Shown: positions 47,737-56,910, counted from the first letter of the stretch. The stretch is 64,000 bases of DNA from Streptomyces halobius (GCF_023277745.1 NZ_CP086322.1:1054001-1118000), one strand, 5' to 3'. Notes: a model not told the origin generated them from the sequence alone. Program-made: numbers and translations.

Positions 47737-50040
47737 ATGGCGCTGATGACGAAAGTCCGGGCACAGCTCGGCATTCCGGGAAAGAAGCCTGACGAGACGA
47801 ATGAGACCGCGGAGCTTGTGGTCGCTGATCCGCGCGCGGACGGTGCTGCTCAGGCTGAGGGCGTGCAGGACACTGCGGCAGCTGACGGCGCAGCAGATGA
47901 GGCCGCCGAGGCGAAGAAGAACTGGTGGCAGCGCCGCCGGGAGGTGAAGCACCTCCAGGGCACGTTCGACGCCTACCCTCACCTGCTCGCGCTGAAGCCG
48001 AAGGAGAAGTACCTCTTCCGCTCCGACTACTTCGAGGTCGACGGCTCGGTTGCTTGCATCCTGGCGTACTTCCACGACGACGCCGCGCACGACAACTTCG
48101 CCGCCTTCTGGGGTATCGACCGGATCCCGGACGGCCTGGACGAGCGGGTCACCGCCGTCGTGCTTGAGCAGGTCAAGCGGATGGATGAGAAGTGGATCGA
48201 CTCGTACACCAAGCAGTCGGAGAAGCTGGACCGGCTGGATGCGAACGAGCAGGAGGAGACGGGCACGACCTCCTCCAAGCGCAAGGCCGCGAAGATTTCC
48301 GGTGACTTGGGGATCACGATCGCAGAGATCCAGGACGGCGCGAGCTACCTTTCGGTGCACAACCGGCTCTTCCTCAAGGCCCCCGATCTCGCGACCCTGG
48401 ACGACACGATCGACCGGGTCACGCGTCTGTACATCGACCGATTCGGCACGCTGAAGGCTGCGCCCTACGCAGGCGAGCAGCGTCAGGAGCTCTCGGGCCT
48501 GTGGAAGAACAACGAGAAGAAGAAGGGCAAAGGCTTCCACTTCACCTCGACCGAGCTGGCCGGCTCGTACTCGCTGGTGACCAATGGCCTCAACGACAAG
48601 GGCGGCGAGTACGTCGGCTACATGGTCGGCGACGTCAACAACAGCGCAGTGCTCATGGACGTCAACGCCTACGACCACCACGCGATCGTCGCCGACACCA
48701 CGCTCAGCGAGTACCTCGACCGCCAGCGGGTGGCCAACATGTGGTGCTCGAAGATCTCGCAGGCGGCGCTGCTGAACAACGGCCAGGTCGTCCACCTCAT
48801 CCTCGACGGAGCGAACCTCGACAAGCTCGGCCCGAAGTTCGAGCGGCTCACCTCGCGCGTGGACCTGAATCAGGGCGACGTGAACATGTTCGAGATGTTC
48901 GGCGAGGAGGAGGACGAGCTGACGGTCTTCTCCGCCCAGATGGAGAAGCTCAAGCTGATGTTCGAGCAGCTCTACGAGACCAGCGACGGAGCGATCGGCT
49001 CGATCATCCGCAGCGCCCTCGAAGACACCGCGACCGATTTCTACATCGAGCAGGGCATGTGGCGGCATAACGCCAAGGATCAGCGTCACCGCCTGCGCGT
49101 GGTGAACATCCCGCACACCCAGGTGCCGCGTCTTCAGATGTTCGTCTCCTACTTGGCAACCGCGCACAAGGCGCTGCTGAACTCCAACAAGACCGACCCG
49201 GACCAGCTGCGCGCCTACAACGTGCTCAGGGGCATCGCCAACGCGATGCTGAGCACCAACGGCGACCTGTTCAACAACCACACGGCCTCGGCCGTGGACG
49301 GGGTCCGGGATTCGCGGCGCGTGGTCTACGACTTCTCGCGGCTCATGCGCCGCGGCAGGGGCGTGGCGATGGCGCAGCTGGTGAACATCGTCGGCTTCGC
49401 CGTTGGCAAGCTGGGGCTCGACGACACGGTGATCATCCACGGCACCGAGCACATCGACGACCGGGTGAAGAAGTACATCAAGGGCCAGTTCGACCATATG
49501 CACGAGCGCGGCGGCCGGGTGGTCTACAGCTACAACGACGTCGACACGATGCTGGCCGACAGCGACTTCAACAAGTTCGACGCCGCGGACTACACGCTCT
49601 TCGGCCCGATGCGCGACGGCACGGTGGCGGAGTACCAGAAGCAGCTGCACCAGCGGATTCCGCCGGATCTCGCCCAGCTCATCACGACCAAGGGCGAGAA
49701 CCTCACGTACCTGCGCCGGGGCGTCTCCAACGTGGTCTTCCACCTGGACCTGGCACTGGGGATCAACCCCTACCGCGAGGCCCAGCGCAGGCAGGTCCGC
49801 CTGGAGGCGGCCAGGGCCGAAGAGGCTGCGCGGATGGACGCGATCATGCACGACAAGCCGGCACCGGGCGCGAACCTCACCAGCATCCGGAAGCACAGCG
49901 AGGGCGGCGACGGCGAGGCTGACGCGGGCCAGAGCGACAGGGGCAAGCGCCGCGACGGCAAGAAGAACCTGCAGCAGCCCAAGGACGGCGCAAGGCGGCC
50001 AGCGAGGAAGCCCAAGCCGAAGAAGCTGCTCAAGGCATGA
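47737..50040 (+). CDS. VirB4-like protein lacking canonical nucleotide-binding motifs
   Basis: 767 residues with the layout of VirB4/TraC conjugation ATPases. N-terminal domain YFEVDGSVACILAYFHDDAA, DLGITIAEIQDGASYLSVHN then RVTRLYIDRFGTLKAAPYAG; transition GGEYVGYMVGDVNNSAVLMD; ATPase-like domain. At the Walker A position stands AIVADTTLSEYLDRQ (about 316-330) instead of GxxGxGK(S/T). At Walker B stands VIIHGTEHIDDR (about 565-576) instead of an Asp-Glu. It is thus probably inactive as an ATPase and structural, or a VirB4 paralogue working with an intact one elsewhere. Basic Lys/Arg C-terminus. ATGA overlap with the next gene. Confidence 0.72.
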   Translation: MALMTKVRAQLGIPGKKPDETNETAELVVADPRADGAAQAEGVQDTAAADGAADEAAEAKKNWWQRRREVKHLQGTFDAYPHLLALKPKEKYLFRSDYFEVDGSVACILAYFHDDAAHDNFAAFWGIDRIPDGLDERVTAVVLEQVKRMDEKWIDSYTKQSEKLDRLDANEQEETGTTSSKRKAAKISGDLGITIAEIQDGASYLSVHNRLFLKAPDLATLDDTIDRVTRLYIDRFGTLKAAPYAGEQRQELSGLWKNNEKKKGKGFHFTSTELAGSYSLVTNGLNDKGGEYVGYMVGDVNNSAVLMDVNAYDHHAIVADTTLSEYLDRQRVANMWCSKISQAALLNNGQVVHLILDGANLDKLGPKFERLTSRVDLNQGDVNMFEMFGEEEDELTVFSAQMEKLKLMFEQLYETSDGAIGSIIRSALEDTATDFYIEQGMWRHNAKDQRHRLRVVNIPHTQVPRLQMFVSYLATAHKALLNSNKTDPDQLRAYNVLRGIANAMLSTNGDLFNNHTASAVDGVRDSRRVVYDFSRLMRRGRGVAMAQLVNIVGFAVGKLGLDDTVIIHGTEHIDDRVKKYIKGQFDHMHERGGRVVYSYNDVDTMLADSDFNKFDAADYTLFGPMRDGTVAEYQKQLHQRIPPDLAQLITTKGENLTYLRRGVSNVVFHLDLALGINPYREAQRRQVRLEAARAEEAARMDAIMHDKPAPGANLTSIRKHSEGGDGEADAGQSDRGKRRDGKKNLQQPKDGARRPARKPKPKKLLKA

Positions 50041-53000
50041 GCGAGGTCAGCACTGATACGAAGGCGAGGAGTAGGGGAGAGACGATGAACGGGACGATCA
50101 CGGCGGTGGCACGGCTGCGTGCCTGGGTCGGCCACGGCGGTGGCGGAGCCCGCCAGGGCAGGCTCGCGCGCGGGCTCGCCCTCGTGCTCCTGGCCGCGCT
50201 GTTCGTGCCGGTCCTCATGATGGCGAGCTCTTCGCCGGCGTCCGCGGACGACGAGAAGGAGCGCGACAACTACAGCCTCTACCAGCTGGCTTCGAATGCG
50301 AGCTCGTACTTCAGCGAGGAGAACTCGCCGTCGAACGACGAGGACATGCATGAGAACTGGAAGCCGGTCACGAGCCGTCCTTCTTCGGGTGGTTCCATGC
50401 TTGGCTACGCCGACCCGGAATTCAGTCTGGGCAATATCGTGGGCTGGTTTTTCGCTGAGGTCTCGGGGTCCTCGCAGACAGTCACGTACGAGACCCTGGC
50501 AGCGAAGGACGACAAGGGCAACGCGAAGTACTCGGGCATGCTCGACTACGCGCACTTCGGGGCGGCGAACGCTGACCTCGGCCTGGACACGATGTCCTCG
50601 GGCATCGGCGGCCAGATCGTCAGCGTGATCGGAGGCTCTATCATCTGGGTCCTCTACGCCCTGGCGCTGGCGGTCGGCACGCTGTTCTACGTCGTCCTCC
50701 AGTTCCTGAAGCTCATCAACCCCTTCATGTGGTTCTACCAGGCGGTCAGGGCGGTCAATCCGACCTTCGCCGACGGGATGACGGGAGGTGACACCGGAGG
50801 CGGCGCGCTCTCGGGCCTCCAGCACTGGATCAGCGGCTGGTACGGCCTTCTCGTCGACATCTCGTGGCAGGCGCTGGTGCCGATCTTCATCGGCTTCCTG
50901 CTCATCGGCCTGGTCATGTTCAAGAAGATGGACCGCGGCTCGGCGATCAAGAAGCTGATCGTGCGCGTCGTCTTCATCGGCGTCGGCCTGCCGCTCATCG
51001 GATCGATGTACACCAGCGTGCTTGACAAGTTCGACAACTCGGTTCTCGGCCAGCATGCCGGTCCGACGCGCGTCGTGCTGAGCACCTATGTCGACTTCGA
51101 GGCGTGGATGATGAACGACCGCCTCGGGATCCCGGACCAGGCCACTGTCTCCTGGAACGGCGACCAGGCGAGCTCTGACGCGGTGATGTCGGTGCGCACG
51201 AGCGCGCTGGCGATCAACAAGCAGTCCCACGGAGCGACATTCAACGGCATCGGCATCGGCACGAAGGCCAACGACGCCGAGTCGGCCTGGAAGGACGGCA
51301 CGGTCTCCGTCGGCACCGGTGCGTCGGATGACTTCAAGGCGGTGTTCTCGACCTTCGGGATCATCGGCAAGTACATCGGCAGCAACGAGATCGCAGCTTC
51401 CGACTTCGAGTCGGGGATCAAGACCTCGATCACGCAGCTGGACGAGAGCGCGGATGTCAAGAAGAGCTGGTTCGTCGACAAGGACAGCTACGGCGACGTG
51501 GAGGAGTTCGGTGAGGAGGAGGGGCCGAAGCCGGTTGATCACCCGGTGATCTCGACCGACGGCACGGGCCTGACCTCCTCTCGTCCCGGCAAGGACTCGA
51601 CGGTCTTCACAACGACCGGGACGAAGAGCAACTGTGGCTTCACGGTGGGCAAGACGCCCTCCTCGTGCAACCTGTCTCCCCTAGCGGCGTACAACTACCT
51701 CAACACCGGGTTCAGCCCCAGCTCGCTGAACATGTACAGCTCGAACAACGCCACGTCCGGCTTCACCCGCGAGAACCACATGGCCGTCAGTCAGGTGGGC
51801 ACGGGGCCGGCGAAGTTCATGTACTGGTCCAACGCAGCCATGGTCCTGGGTTCCATCGTCCTGCTCGGCTTCTGGTACGCCATCGGCATGCTGGCCGGCG
51901 CGATCAAGAGGACCTTCGGCCTCGTGGCAGCCGTGCCGTTCGCGACGCTGGGCGCGATGGCCGCGATCGCCAAGGTAATCGTCTACTCCATGGCGCTGAT
52001 CCTGGAGGTCCTCGTCACGCTGTTCATCTACCAGTTCGTCGGGGAGTTCCTGATCTCGGTCCCGGACATCATGGCCGGGCCCCTGTCGAGCCTCATGAGC
52101 CCGGGCGGCCTGTGGGGCAGCGCTGCGCTCGGCGGGATCATCGTAGTGATCCTGACGCTCATCTCGTCGCTGCTGATCATGGGCATCACCTTCGCTCTGC
52201 TGCGGGTCCGCAAGACGGTGCTGCAGGCGATGGACGAGGTGGTCACCAAGCTCGTGGACAAGTTCCTGGAGACCAACACCGCGCCGAAGCCGGACAAGGG
52301 TGGGCTGATGCCTGCTCTGGCCACAGGTGCAGGGGCTGGCGCGGGTATGGCTATGGGCAACAAGCTCGCCAACGGGTTCAACAGCAAGACCAGCGGCCCG
52401 GCGTCTCCGAGCACGGGCAAGCCCGCGGGCAAGACGGCGTCGACGAACGCCGGTGGCACGAACGGCGACGCCACGGCTCTGACCGCGGGCAAGCAGGCGC
52501 TGGCCCTGGAGGGCGGCGAGGGTGGCCCGGGCGATCCGAACAGCCCAACGCTGGACGGTGGTCCTGGTGGCGGTGGCTCCGGTGGCGGAGGCAGTCCTGC
52601 TGGTGCTCTGGGCGCGTCTGGCCAGGGCGACGGTCCCGACGACAAGGGCGGTCCGCTGCAGTTGACCAATGGCGGAGCGGGCAGCTCACACTCGGACAAG
52701 CAGACGGCACAGAATCTGAGCAATCAGGGCGGCCTGTCGAATCTCGGGTACAACTCGGGCGGCGGCAAGGTCATCCCGGGTGAGGTTCTGGCCTCGTCCA
52801 CGGAGCCGTCGAGCTCGCGCGGTGGCGCTCAGGGGCAGAGCAGCGCTGACAGCGCTGGTTCTGTTCCGACCAGCGGAGGCCGTAAGGCCGTCGCCGGTCA
52901 GACGGGCCCGACGCAATTCGGCACGGGTACCCAGGGTGCGCAGAGCCAGCAGGGCAGCAACCAGCAGGCTGCACCGCAGCGCTTCAGCGGCGGAGCTACT

Positions 53001-53441
53001 CCTGGTCTTGTGCCTGTCTCTGCTTCCGGGCAGCCGGCCGCGCCGAGCACGCGTCCGACACGCTCCGCTCAGGGCACCCCGGCTCCGAGGCAGCTGGGAG
53101 CCGAAACGTCGGCTCCTCGTCCCGTGGCCGCTCCGGTTTCGGGTCAGACTCCGGCTGCGCCTGGTGCGCAGACTCCGGCTCGGACGCAGGCAGCGCGTCA
53201 GCCGGGTTCGATCCAGGAGTCGACGCCGACGCCGCGCCAGACGCCCGCCCCGCGGGCTCAGGCTCCGCGGACGTCGGCTTCTGCACCAGCTCCTTCGCCG
53301 CAGCAGGCTCCGGTTCCGCGCCCTCGTCCCCGTCCGCGCCGGGTGGCCGATCCGGCTCCTCAGAGCGTGGAGACCCCGGAGCCGCAGCAGCGGCCGGCCG
53401 GCGGTCTTCGCCGGGGCCGGCGCGAGAAGCCGCAGGGCTGA
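50037..53441 (+). CDS. Large VirB6/TrbL-like polytopic membrane protein
   Basis: 1134 residues from the ATGA overlap (or 1118 from MNGTIT at 50085, which has AGGGGAGAG). A signal sequence ends ...MMASSSPASA. Membrane segments: about 198-230 (GGSIIWVLYALALAVGTLFY), 280-300 (ALVPIFIGFLLIGLVMF), 308-325, then after a 270-residue extracellular part 597-620 (AAMVLGSIVLLGFWYAIGML), 630-665 and 690-725. Residues 760-1134 are a Gly/Pro/Ala/Gln/Ser-rich disordered tail ending in Arg/Pro repeats. TrbL/VirB6-type proteins form the inner-membrane channel of conjugative systems. Position after the VirB4-like gene supports this. Confidence 0.7.
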   Translation: MSEVSTDTKARSRGETMNGTITAVARLRAWVGHGGGGARQGRLARGLALVLLAALFVPVLMMASSSPASADDEKERDNYSLYQLASNASSYFSEENSPSNDEDMHENWKPVTSRPSSGGSMLGYADPEFSLGNIVGWFFAEVSGSSQTVTYETLAAKDDKGNAKYSGMLDYAHFGAANADLGLDTMSSGIGGQIVSVIGGSIIWVLYALALAVGTLFYVVLQFLKLINPFMWFYQAVRAVNPTFADGMTGGDTGGGALSGLQHWISGWYGLLVDISWQALVPIFIGFLLIGLVMFKKMDRGSAIKKLIVRVVFIGVGLPLIGSMYTSVLDKFDNSVLGQHAGPTRVVLSTYVDFEAWMMNDRLGIPDQATVSWNGDQASSDAVMSVRTSALAINKQSHGATFNGIGIGTKANDAESAWKDGTVSVGTGASDDFKAVFSTFGIIGKYIGSNEIAASDFESGIKTSITQLDESADVKKSWFVDKDSYGDVEEFGEEEGPKPVDHPVISTDGTGLTSSRPGKDSTVFTTTGTKSNCGFTVGKTPSSCNLSPLAAYNYLNTGFSPSSLNMYSSNNATSGFTRENHMAVSQVGTGPAKFMYWSNAAMVLGSIVLLGFWYAIGMLAGAIKRTFGLVAAVPFATLGAMAAIAKVIVYSMALILEVLVTLFIYQFVGEFLISVPDIMAGPLSSLMSPGGLWGSAALGGIIVVILTLISSLLIMGITFALLRVRKTVLQAMDEVVTKLVDKFLETNTAPKPDKGGLMPALATGAGAGAGMAMGNKLANGFNSKTSGPASPSTGKPAGKTASTNAGGTNGDATALTAGKQALALEGGEGGPGDPNSPTLDGGPGGGGSGGGGSPAGALGASGQGDGPDDKGGPLQLTNGGAGSSHSDKQTAQNLSNQGGLSNLGYNSGGGKVIPGEVLASSTEPSSSRGGAQGQSSADSAGSVPTSGGRKAVAGQTGPTQFGTGTQGAQSQQGSNQQAAPQRFSGGATPGLVPVSASGQPAAPSTRPTRSAQGTPAPRQLGAETSAPRPVAAPVSGQTPAAPGAQTPARTQAARQPGSIQESTPTPRQTPAPRAQAPRTSASAPAPSPQQAPVPRPRPRPRRVADPAPQSVETPEPQQRPAGGLRRGRREKPQG

Positions 53442-53460
53442 CCGGGCGAGCGTGGAGGGC

Positions 53461-53516
53461 TGACGCACCCGGTGAGGACGACCATTGCGATCGTCCTCAC
53501 CGGGTGCGTCGTCTTT
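53461..53516 (+). terminator. Strong intrinsic terminator
   Basis: GACGCACCCGGTGAGGACGA, short loop, TCGTCCTCACCGGGTGCGTC, then GTCTTTT. A 20-bp stem. Confidence 0.9.
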
Positions 53517-53544
53517 TGCGCGGCAGGAGGAGAAGGGGAAGAGC

Positions 53545-54024
53545 ATGAGACTCGGATCGAGGCTTCGCGGCGAGCTCCCGCGCGGCTGGTGGCGCTCGGC
53601 GCGATGGTGGATCACCGGGATCCGCGACCTGGCATTGAGCACTGCGGCGGCCTTGGCCACCGTGGTGTTCGTCGGCGAGATGATGCGCGCTGTGCGGCAT
53701 CGCGACGAGCCGCGGACTCTGGCGCGCCTGTCCGGCACGTTCGAGGGGTACGTGGCCAGCCTCTTGGTCAACAACGCAGGCTTGGTCGTTCTGGCCACCG
53801 TGGCGATCGAGGACGGTCCGCCTGTGGTGCTGACGACGTTGCTGGCTGGGTGGTGTCTGCTCAACATCGCCATCGGTGCCACGGTGTTCGTCGTGGTGGC
53901 CCGGTCGAGGATCCGGCAACCGGCAGCGTGGGCTGAGCTGGATTTCGTCGAGCAGCACGCGCCGAAGTACGGCCGGCCACCGGAGACGATTGAGGAGTAC
54001 CGGGCGCAGCAGCTCCAGGAGTAG
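53545..54024 (+). CDS. Small membrane protein of the secretion region
   Basis: 159 residues from ATG 53545, RBS GGAGGAGAAGGGGAAG. Three hydrophobic segments: DLALSTAAALATVVFVGEMM (about 28-47), LLVNNAGLVVLATVAI (about 74-90) and VVLTTLLAGWCLLNIAIGAT (about 95-114). Soluble C-terminus QHAPKYGRPPETIEEYRAQQ. It follows the terminator, so it has separate or read-through expression. Role unknown, perhaps an accessory membrane component. Confidence 0.65.
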   Translation: MRLGSRLRGELPRGWWRSARWWITGIRDLALSTAAALATVVFVGEMMRAVRHRDEPRTLARLSGTFEGYVASLLVNNAGLVVLATVAIEDGPPVVLTTLLAGWCLLNIAIGATVFVVVARSRIRQPAAWAELDFVEQHAPKYGRPPETIEEYRAQQLQE

Positions 54025-54035
54025 GTGTCAGAGAA

Positions 54036-54078
54036 AAGACAGAACCCCGTGGACGTGATATCCACGGGGTTCTGTGCT
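54036..54078. terminator. Bidirectional terminator
   Basis: CAGAACCCCGTGGA, loop, TCCACGGGGTTCTG, between convergent genes 53545-54024 and 54097. Confidence 0.85.
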
Positions 54079-54096
54079 GCCTGGGTGGTGCTGCAA

Positions 54097-54666
54097 TCAG
54101 CTGTGCTGGTCGCAGTCCTTGGCCATCAAGGCCTTCGCCTGGTCGCTGTCGGCGGGGATGAGCTGGACCTGGTCGATCGAGTAGGCGAAGGTGTACCCGA
54201 GTGTAATCATGCTGTTCGACATCGAGATCGAGCCGGTTCCCGGGTCAGTGCCTGTCTGGTCGGAGCCGTTGACGTCGTCCCAGAGCACACTGGTCCGGCT
54301 GTCGTTGATCGTGCCGGTCGAGAGAACCTGGTACCGACCCTTGTCGGTCTTGCCGTCCTTGACGATCGAGCCGTGCTTGATGTCGTCGAGGGCCTTCGTG
54401 GTCAGCTGGCACTGCTGGTCGCCAGCGGTGACGTTGATGTACGTGATCTTGTGGCCGTCGATGGCGGCGACGCCGCCGCGCGCCCCGTCGGTGATGGAGA
54501 TGTAGGCACCGTCGAAGCTGGAGGCCTGGCTGCTGCTGGGGCTCTGCGAAGAAGCAGCATCGCTGCTCCCGCTGCAGGCGGTGAGCATGAGAGCACCCGC
54601 GGCCAGGGCCGCGGCGGACACGGCGATCCTGGTCCGCGTCGCACGTGCGGTCCTGGTGGAGTTCAT
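54097..54666 (-). CDS. Lipoprotein (internal start of a longer frame)
   Basis: 189 residues from ATG 54666 with GCGAAGGAAGAAC as RBS. Signal MNSTRTARATRTRIAVSAAA LAAGALMLTACSG with lipobox LTAC and Cys31. The mature domain is a beta-sandwich-like small domain: SFDGAYISITDGARGGVAAI, DGHKITYINVTAGDQQCQLT and YTFAYSIDQVQLIPADSDQA. The reading frame is open upstream through a membrane protein gene, so a fused product is also possible. Extracellular, membrane-anchored; function unknown. Confidence 0.65.
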   Translation of the reverse strand: MNSTRTARATRTRIAVSAAALAAGALMLTACSGSSDAASSQSPSSSQASSFDGAYISITDGARGGVAAIDGHKITYINVTAGDQQCQLTTKALDDIKHGSIVKDGKTDKGRYQVLSTGTINDSRTSVLWDDVNGSDQTGTDPGTGSISMSNSMITLGYTFAYSIDQVQLIPADSDQAKALMAKDCDQHS

Positions 54667-55518
54667 GATGTTCTTCCTTCGCTGTGGAGGCTGGGCTGAT
54701 GGCGTCGGCGGAATCGTAGGCATCTGACGCGGCGACAGCAGGATGAGGACCGCAGCAGCCAGCATCACGACCGACAGCAGCGCCAGGAGCACCACGCTCG
54801 CCCCGACGGAGATGTAGCGGGCGCCGCTAACGGCGCTCATGGTCCCGAAGCCGTCGATCATGCCGATCAGGCCGGCGACGATGCCCACGACTCCGGTGGT
54901 GATGCGGGACCAGTTCGCCTTGCGGATGACTGCCACGACAGAAGCGGCGATGGCCACGAGCATGATGAAGAGCAAGAAGCCACCCTCACCTCCGGCCTCG
55001 TCGCTGAAGTAGTTGACCGAGAAGCCCATGGCTGAAGCGACCGGCATGAACAGCGAGATGATCGCCAGGAATGCCGCGGCGGGAAGGGTGAAGGTGGCCA
55101 GCCCCCTCAGCTTGGCCAGTCCCGGACGCGAGGTGCTCTGTTGCATCGAGCGCGCGGCGCTCTGCGCGGCGGGGGCAACGCGGTTGCTGAGGAACTCCTT
55201 GGCTCCAGAGTTCTCGACGGCCGGCGCGACCTTGGTGTTGCAGAAGTCCCGGGCACCGTTGACGACTTGCTTGGCTCCGTCGGCCATCTGCTGCATTGAC
55301 GGATCACGAGGCCGGCGCTCGGGAGCGATCAGTCCGGCATGAACGGCGGCCTGGTACTCGGACATCGTCGGCTCGCGGTGATGCGTCTGCTGGAACTCGG
55401 CACCCCACTGCTCGACCGTGACAACGGGCGGAACCTGCGGTCGCGGCGGCACGACCTGTGTTGCTGTTGCATGGCCCTGTGTCGGCTGCTCGGGTAACTG
55501 AGGCTGATCCTCAGTCAT
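54097..55518 (-). CDS. Membrane protein in frame with the lipoprotein (473-residue frame)
   Basis: The upstream 284 codons encode a cytoplasmic Pro/Gln-rich start (MTEDQPQLPEQPTQGHATAT; VTVEQWGAEFQQTHHREPTM), a helical part (AKQVVNGARDFCNTKVAPAV), and four membrane segments (FTLPAAAFLAIISLFMPVAS; GGFLLFIMLVAIAASVVAVI; ITTGVVGIVAGLIGMIDGFG; ASVVLLALLSVVMLAAAVLI). It then passes through SPRQMPTIPPTPSAQPPQRR without a stop into the lipoprotein. Two gene products from one frame are likelier than a true fusion, because an RBS and lipoprotein signal stand inside. If so the first protein lacks its own stop. Confidence 0.55.
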   Translation of the reverse strand: MTEDQPQLPEQPTQGHATATQVVPPRPQVPPVVTVEQWGAEFQQTHHREPTMSEYQAAVHAGLIAPERRPRDPSMQQMADGAKQVVNGARDFCNTKVAPAVENSGAKEFLSNRVAPAAQSAARSMQQSTSRPGLAKLRGLATFTLPAAAFLAIISLFMPVASAMGFSVNYFSDEAGGEGGFLLFIMLVAIAASVVAVIRKANWSRITTGVVGIVAGLIGMIDGFGTMSAVSGARYISVGASVVLLALLSVVMLAAAVLILLSPRQMPTIPPTPSAQPPQRRKNIMNSTRTARATRTRIAVSAAALAAGALMLTACSGSSDAASSQSPSSSQASSFDGAYISITDGARGGVAAIDGHKITYINVTAGDQQCQLTTKALDDIKHGSIVKDGKTDKGRYQVLSTGTINDSRTSVLWDDVNGSDQTGTDPGTGSISMSNSMITLGYTFAYSIDQVQLIPADSDQAKALMAKDCDQHS

Positions 55519-55785
55519 GATCGCCCCGCTTTCTCTCGTTCAGTCCTGCGTGTCCAGGTGGTGCCCTCTTCACAGGGACCAGCGTCTCGGCTCCACAGTT
55601 CCACACTGCATCCCCGAGCCCCGGATCTCGGCCACGCCCGGGAGCCGAAGCTGGCCCCCTTGAGGACCACCTGACCGATTTCCGAGCTTTCTTCTCGTAC
55701 ATCAGCACTTGCGAAGGCATTCGCAAGTGCACTATCAGTATTGCAGATTGATGTACCAGATGTACCACCTTAACGACAGAAAGCC

Positions 55786-55830
55786 AGCCAAAGTCGCCTA
55801 TGGATAGGCGACTTTGGCTGGCCAGGACTC
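55786..55830 (-). terminator. Long hairpin after the XRE gene
   Basis: GCCAGCCAAAGTCGCCTA, loop TCCA on the minus strand, TAGGCGACTTTGGCTGGC, then TTTCTG. An 18-bp perfect stem. Confidence 0.8.
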
Positions 55831-55838
55831 AGCTGTCA

Positions 55839-55976
55839 GGCGTCTTCTCGGAGGTTGTCGAGTCGATGCTCAGTCAGCGCCAGTGCGACTTCGGACTGGT
55901 TGAGCGCGTGCTCGCCGTCCTGGATGCGCCACTGAAGACGCTGCATCGGCGGGGCGTCTGCTTCCTGGAGCGCTAG
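55839..55976 (-). pseudogene. XRE regulator, C-terminal fragment beyond the IS5-type element
   Basis: ALQEADAPPMQRLQWRIQDG then EHALNQSEVALALTEHRLDN-LREDA and stop. It continues exactly from the fragment at 57329-57781 when the IS and one CTAG are removed (...AELRELGDL + ALQEADAPP...). Encodes a helical coiled-coil tail. Confidence 0.85.
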
Positions 55977-56023
55977 GGCCTGTCCGACGGATCATGTGAC
56001 TTCTCACGCTCCGGCCCGTTGGC

Positions 56024-56910
56024 ATGTTCATGGGGCGGGGAGATCTTACGAACGGAGAGTGGGCCCGGTTGAAGCCGCATCTGCCGAAGTCCGGGCAGCG
56101 CGGTGGCCGTTGGGTCAGTCACCGAAGGGTCATCAACGGGATTCTGTACCGGAACCGGACTGGGGTGCCGTGGCGGGACCTGCCTGCCCGTTTCGGGAAG
56201 TGGAAGACGGTATATGAGCGGCACAGACGTTGGTCGGCGGACGGCACGTGGGACAAGATCTACGCGGCCGTCCTGGCCGACGCGGATGCCGAGGGCCGCA
56301 TCGACTGGTCGATGGTGAGCGTGGACTCCACCACCTGCCGGGCCCACCAGCACGCCGCGGGAGCACGCAAGAGATCCCCGCGGGTGCCGGGAAAAGACGC
56401 ACGCCCCGGCAGCACCGCCCCGATGAGGGACTCGGACGCTCCCGGGGCGGTCTCACCTGCAAGATTCACCTCGCAGGGGAAGGCGGACGCCGCCCTCTGG
56501 CCTTGCTGATCACTCCGGGCCAGTGGGGCGACGCCCCGCAACTCATCCCCGTAATGGAACGTATCCGTGTCGGTCGGCTCAGCGGCGGACGCCCCCGCAC
56601 CCGACCGGACCGCCTCGGCGGCGACAAGGCCTATTCCTCCCGGCGTAACCGCCGCTACCTGCGGCGACGGCAGATCAAGCACACCATCCCCGAGCCGAAG
56701 AACCAGCGGGCGAACCGCCAACGCCGCGGCAGCAAGGGCGGACGGCCCGCCGGCTTCGACAAGACGATCTACAAGCGCAGGAACGAAGTGGAGCGGACGA
56801 TCAATGCCCTCAAGAACTCCCGGGCCGTGGCCACGAGGTTCGACAAGCGCGCCTACGTCTTCCACGGCACCGTCACCGTTGCCGCGATCCGACTGTGGCT
56901 CAGGACGTGA
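56024..56910 (+). CDS. IS5-family transposase, produced by -1 frameshift
   Basis: ORFA: MFMGRGDLTNGEWARLKPHL, then VINGILYRNRTGVPWRDLPA and SMVSVDSTTCRAHQHAAGAR, containing the first Asp. ORFB continues RTPRQHRPDEGLGRSRGGLT, GDKAYSSRRNRRYLRRRQIK with the second Asp, and YKRRNEVERTINALKNSRAV with the Glu. The frames join at GGGAAAA (56389-56395) as RVPGK/RRTPRQH. This IS5 (IS427-type) subgroup is known to use frameshifting. Full product about 295 residues. Confidence 0.85.
56389..56395 (+). other. -1 frameshift heptamer GGGAAAA
   Basis: ORFA codons G GGA AAA GAC; after slipping, AAA AGA CGC in ORFB. Same heptamer as in the IS630 element. Confidence 0.65.

Noticed and set aside
47671..51542. 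Two long minus-strand frames (741 and 590 codons) opposite the VirB4- and VirB6-like genes
   Set aside because: Arg/Val/Leu-rich composition typical of antisense frames; no start signals or families.
52686..54065. 459-codon minus-strand frame opposite the disordered tail
   Set aside because: Arg/Ser-rich mirror of the Pro/Ala/Gln-rich tail; crosses a strong terminator.
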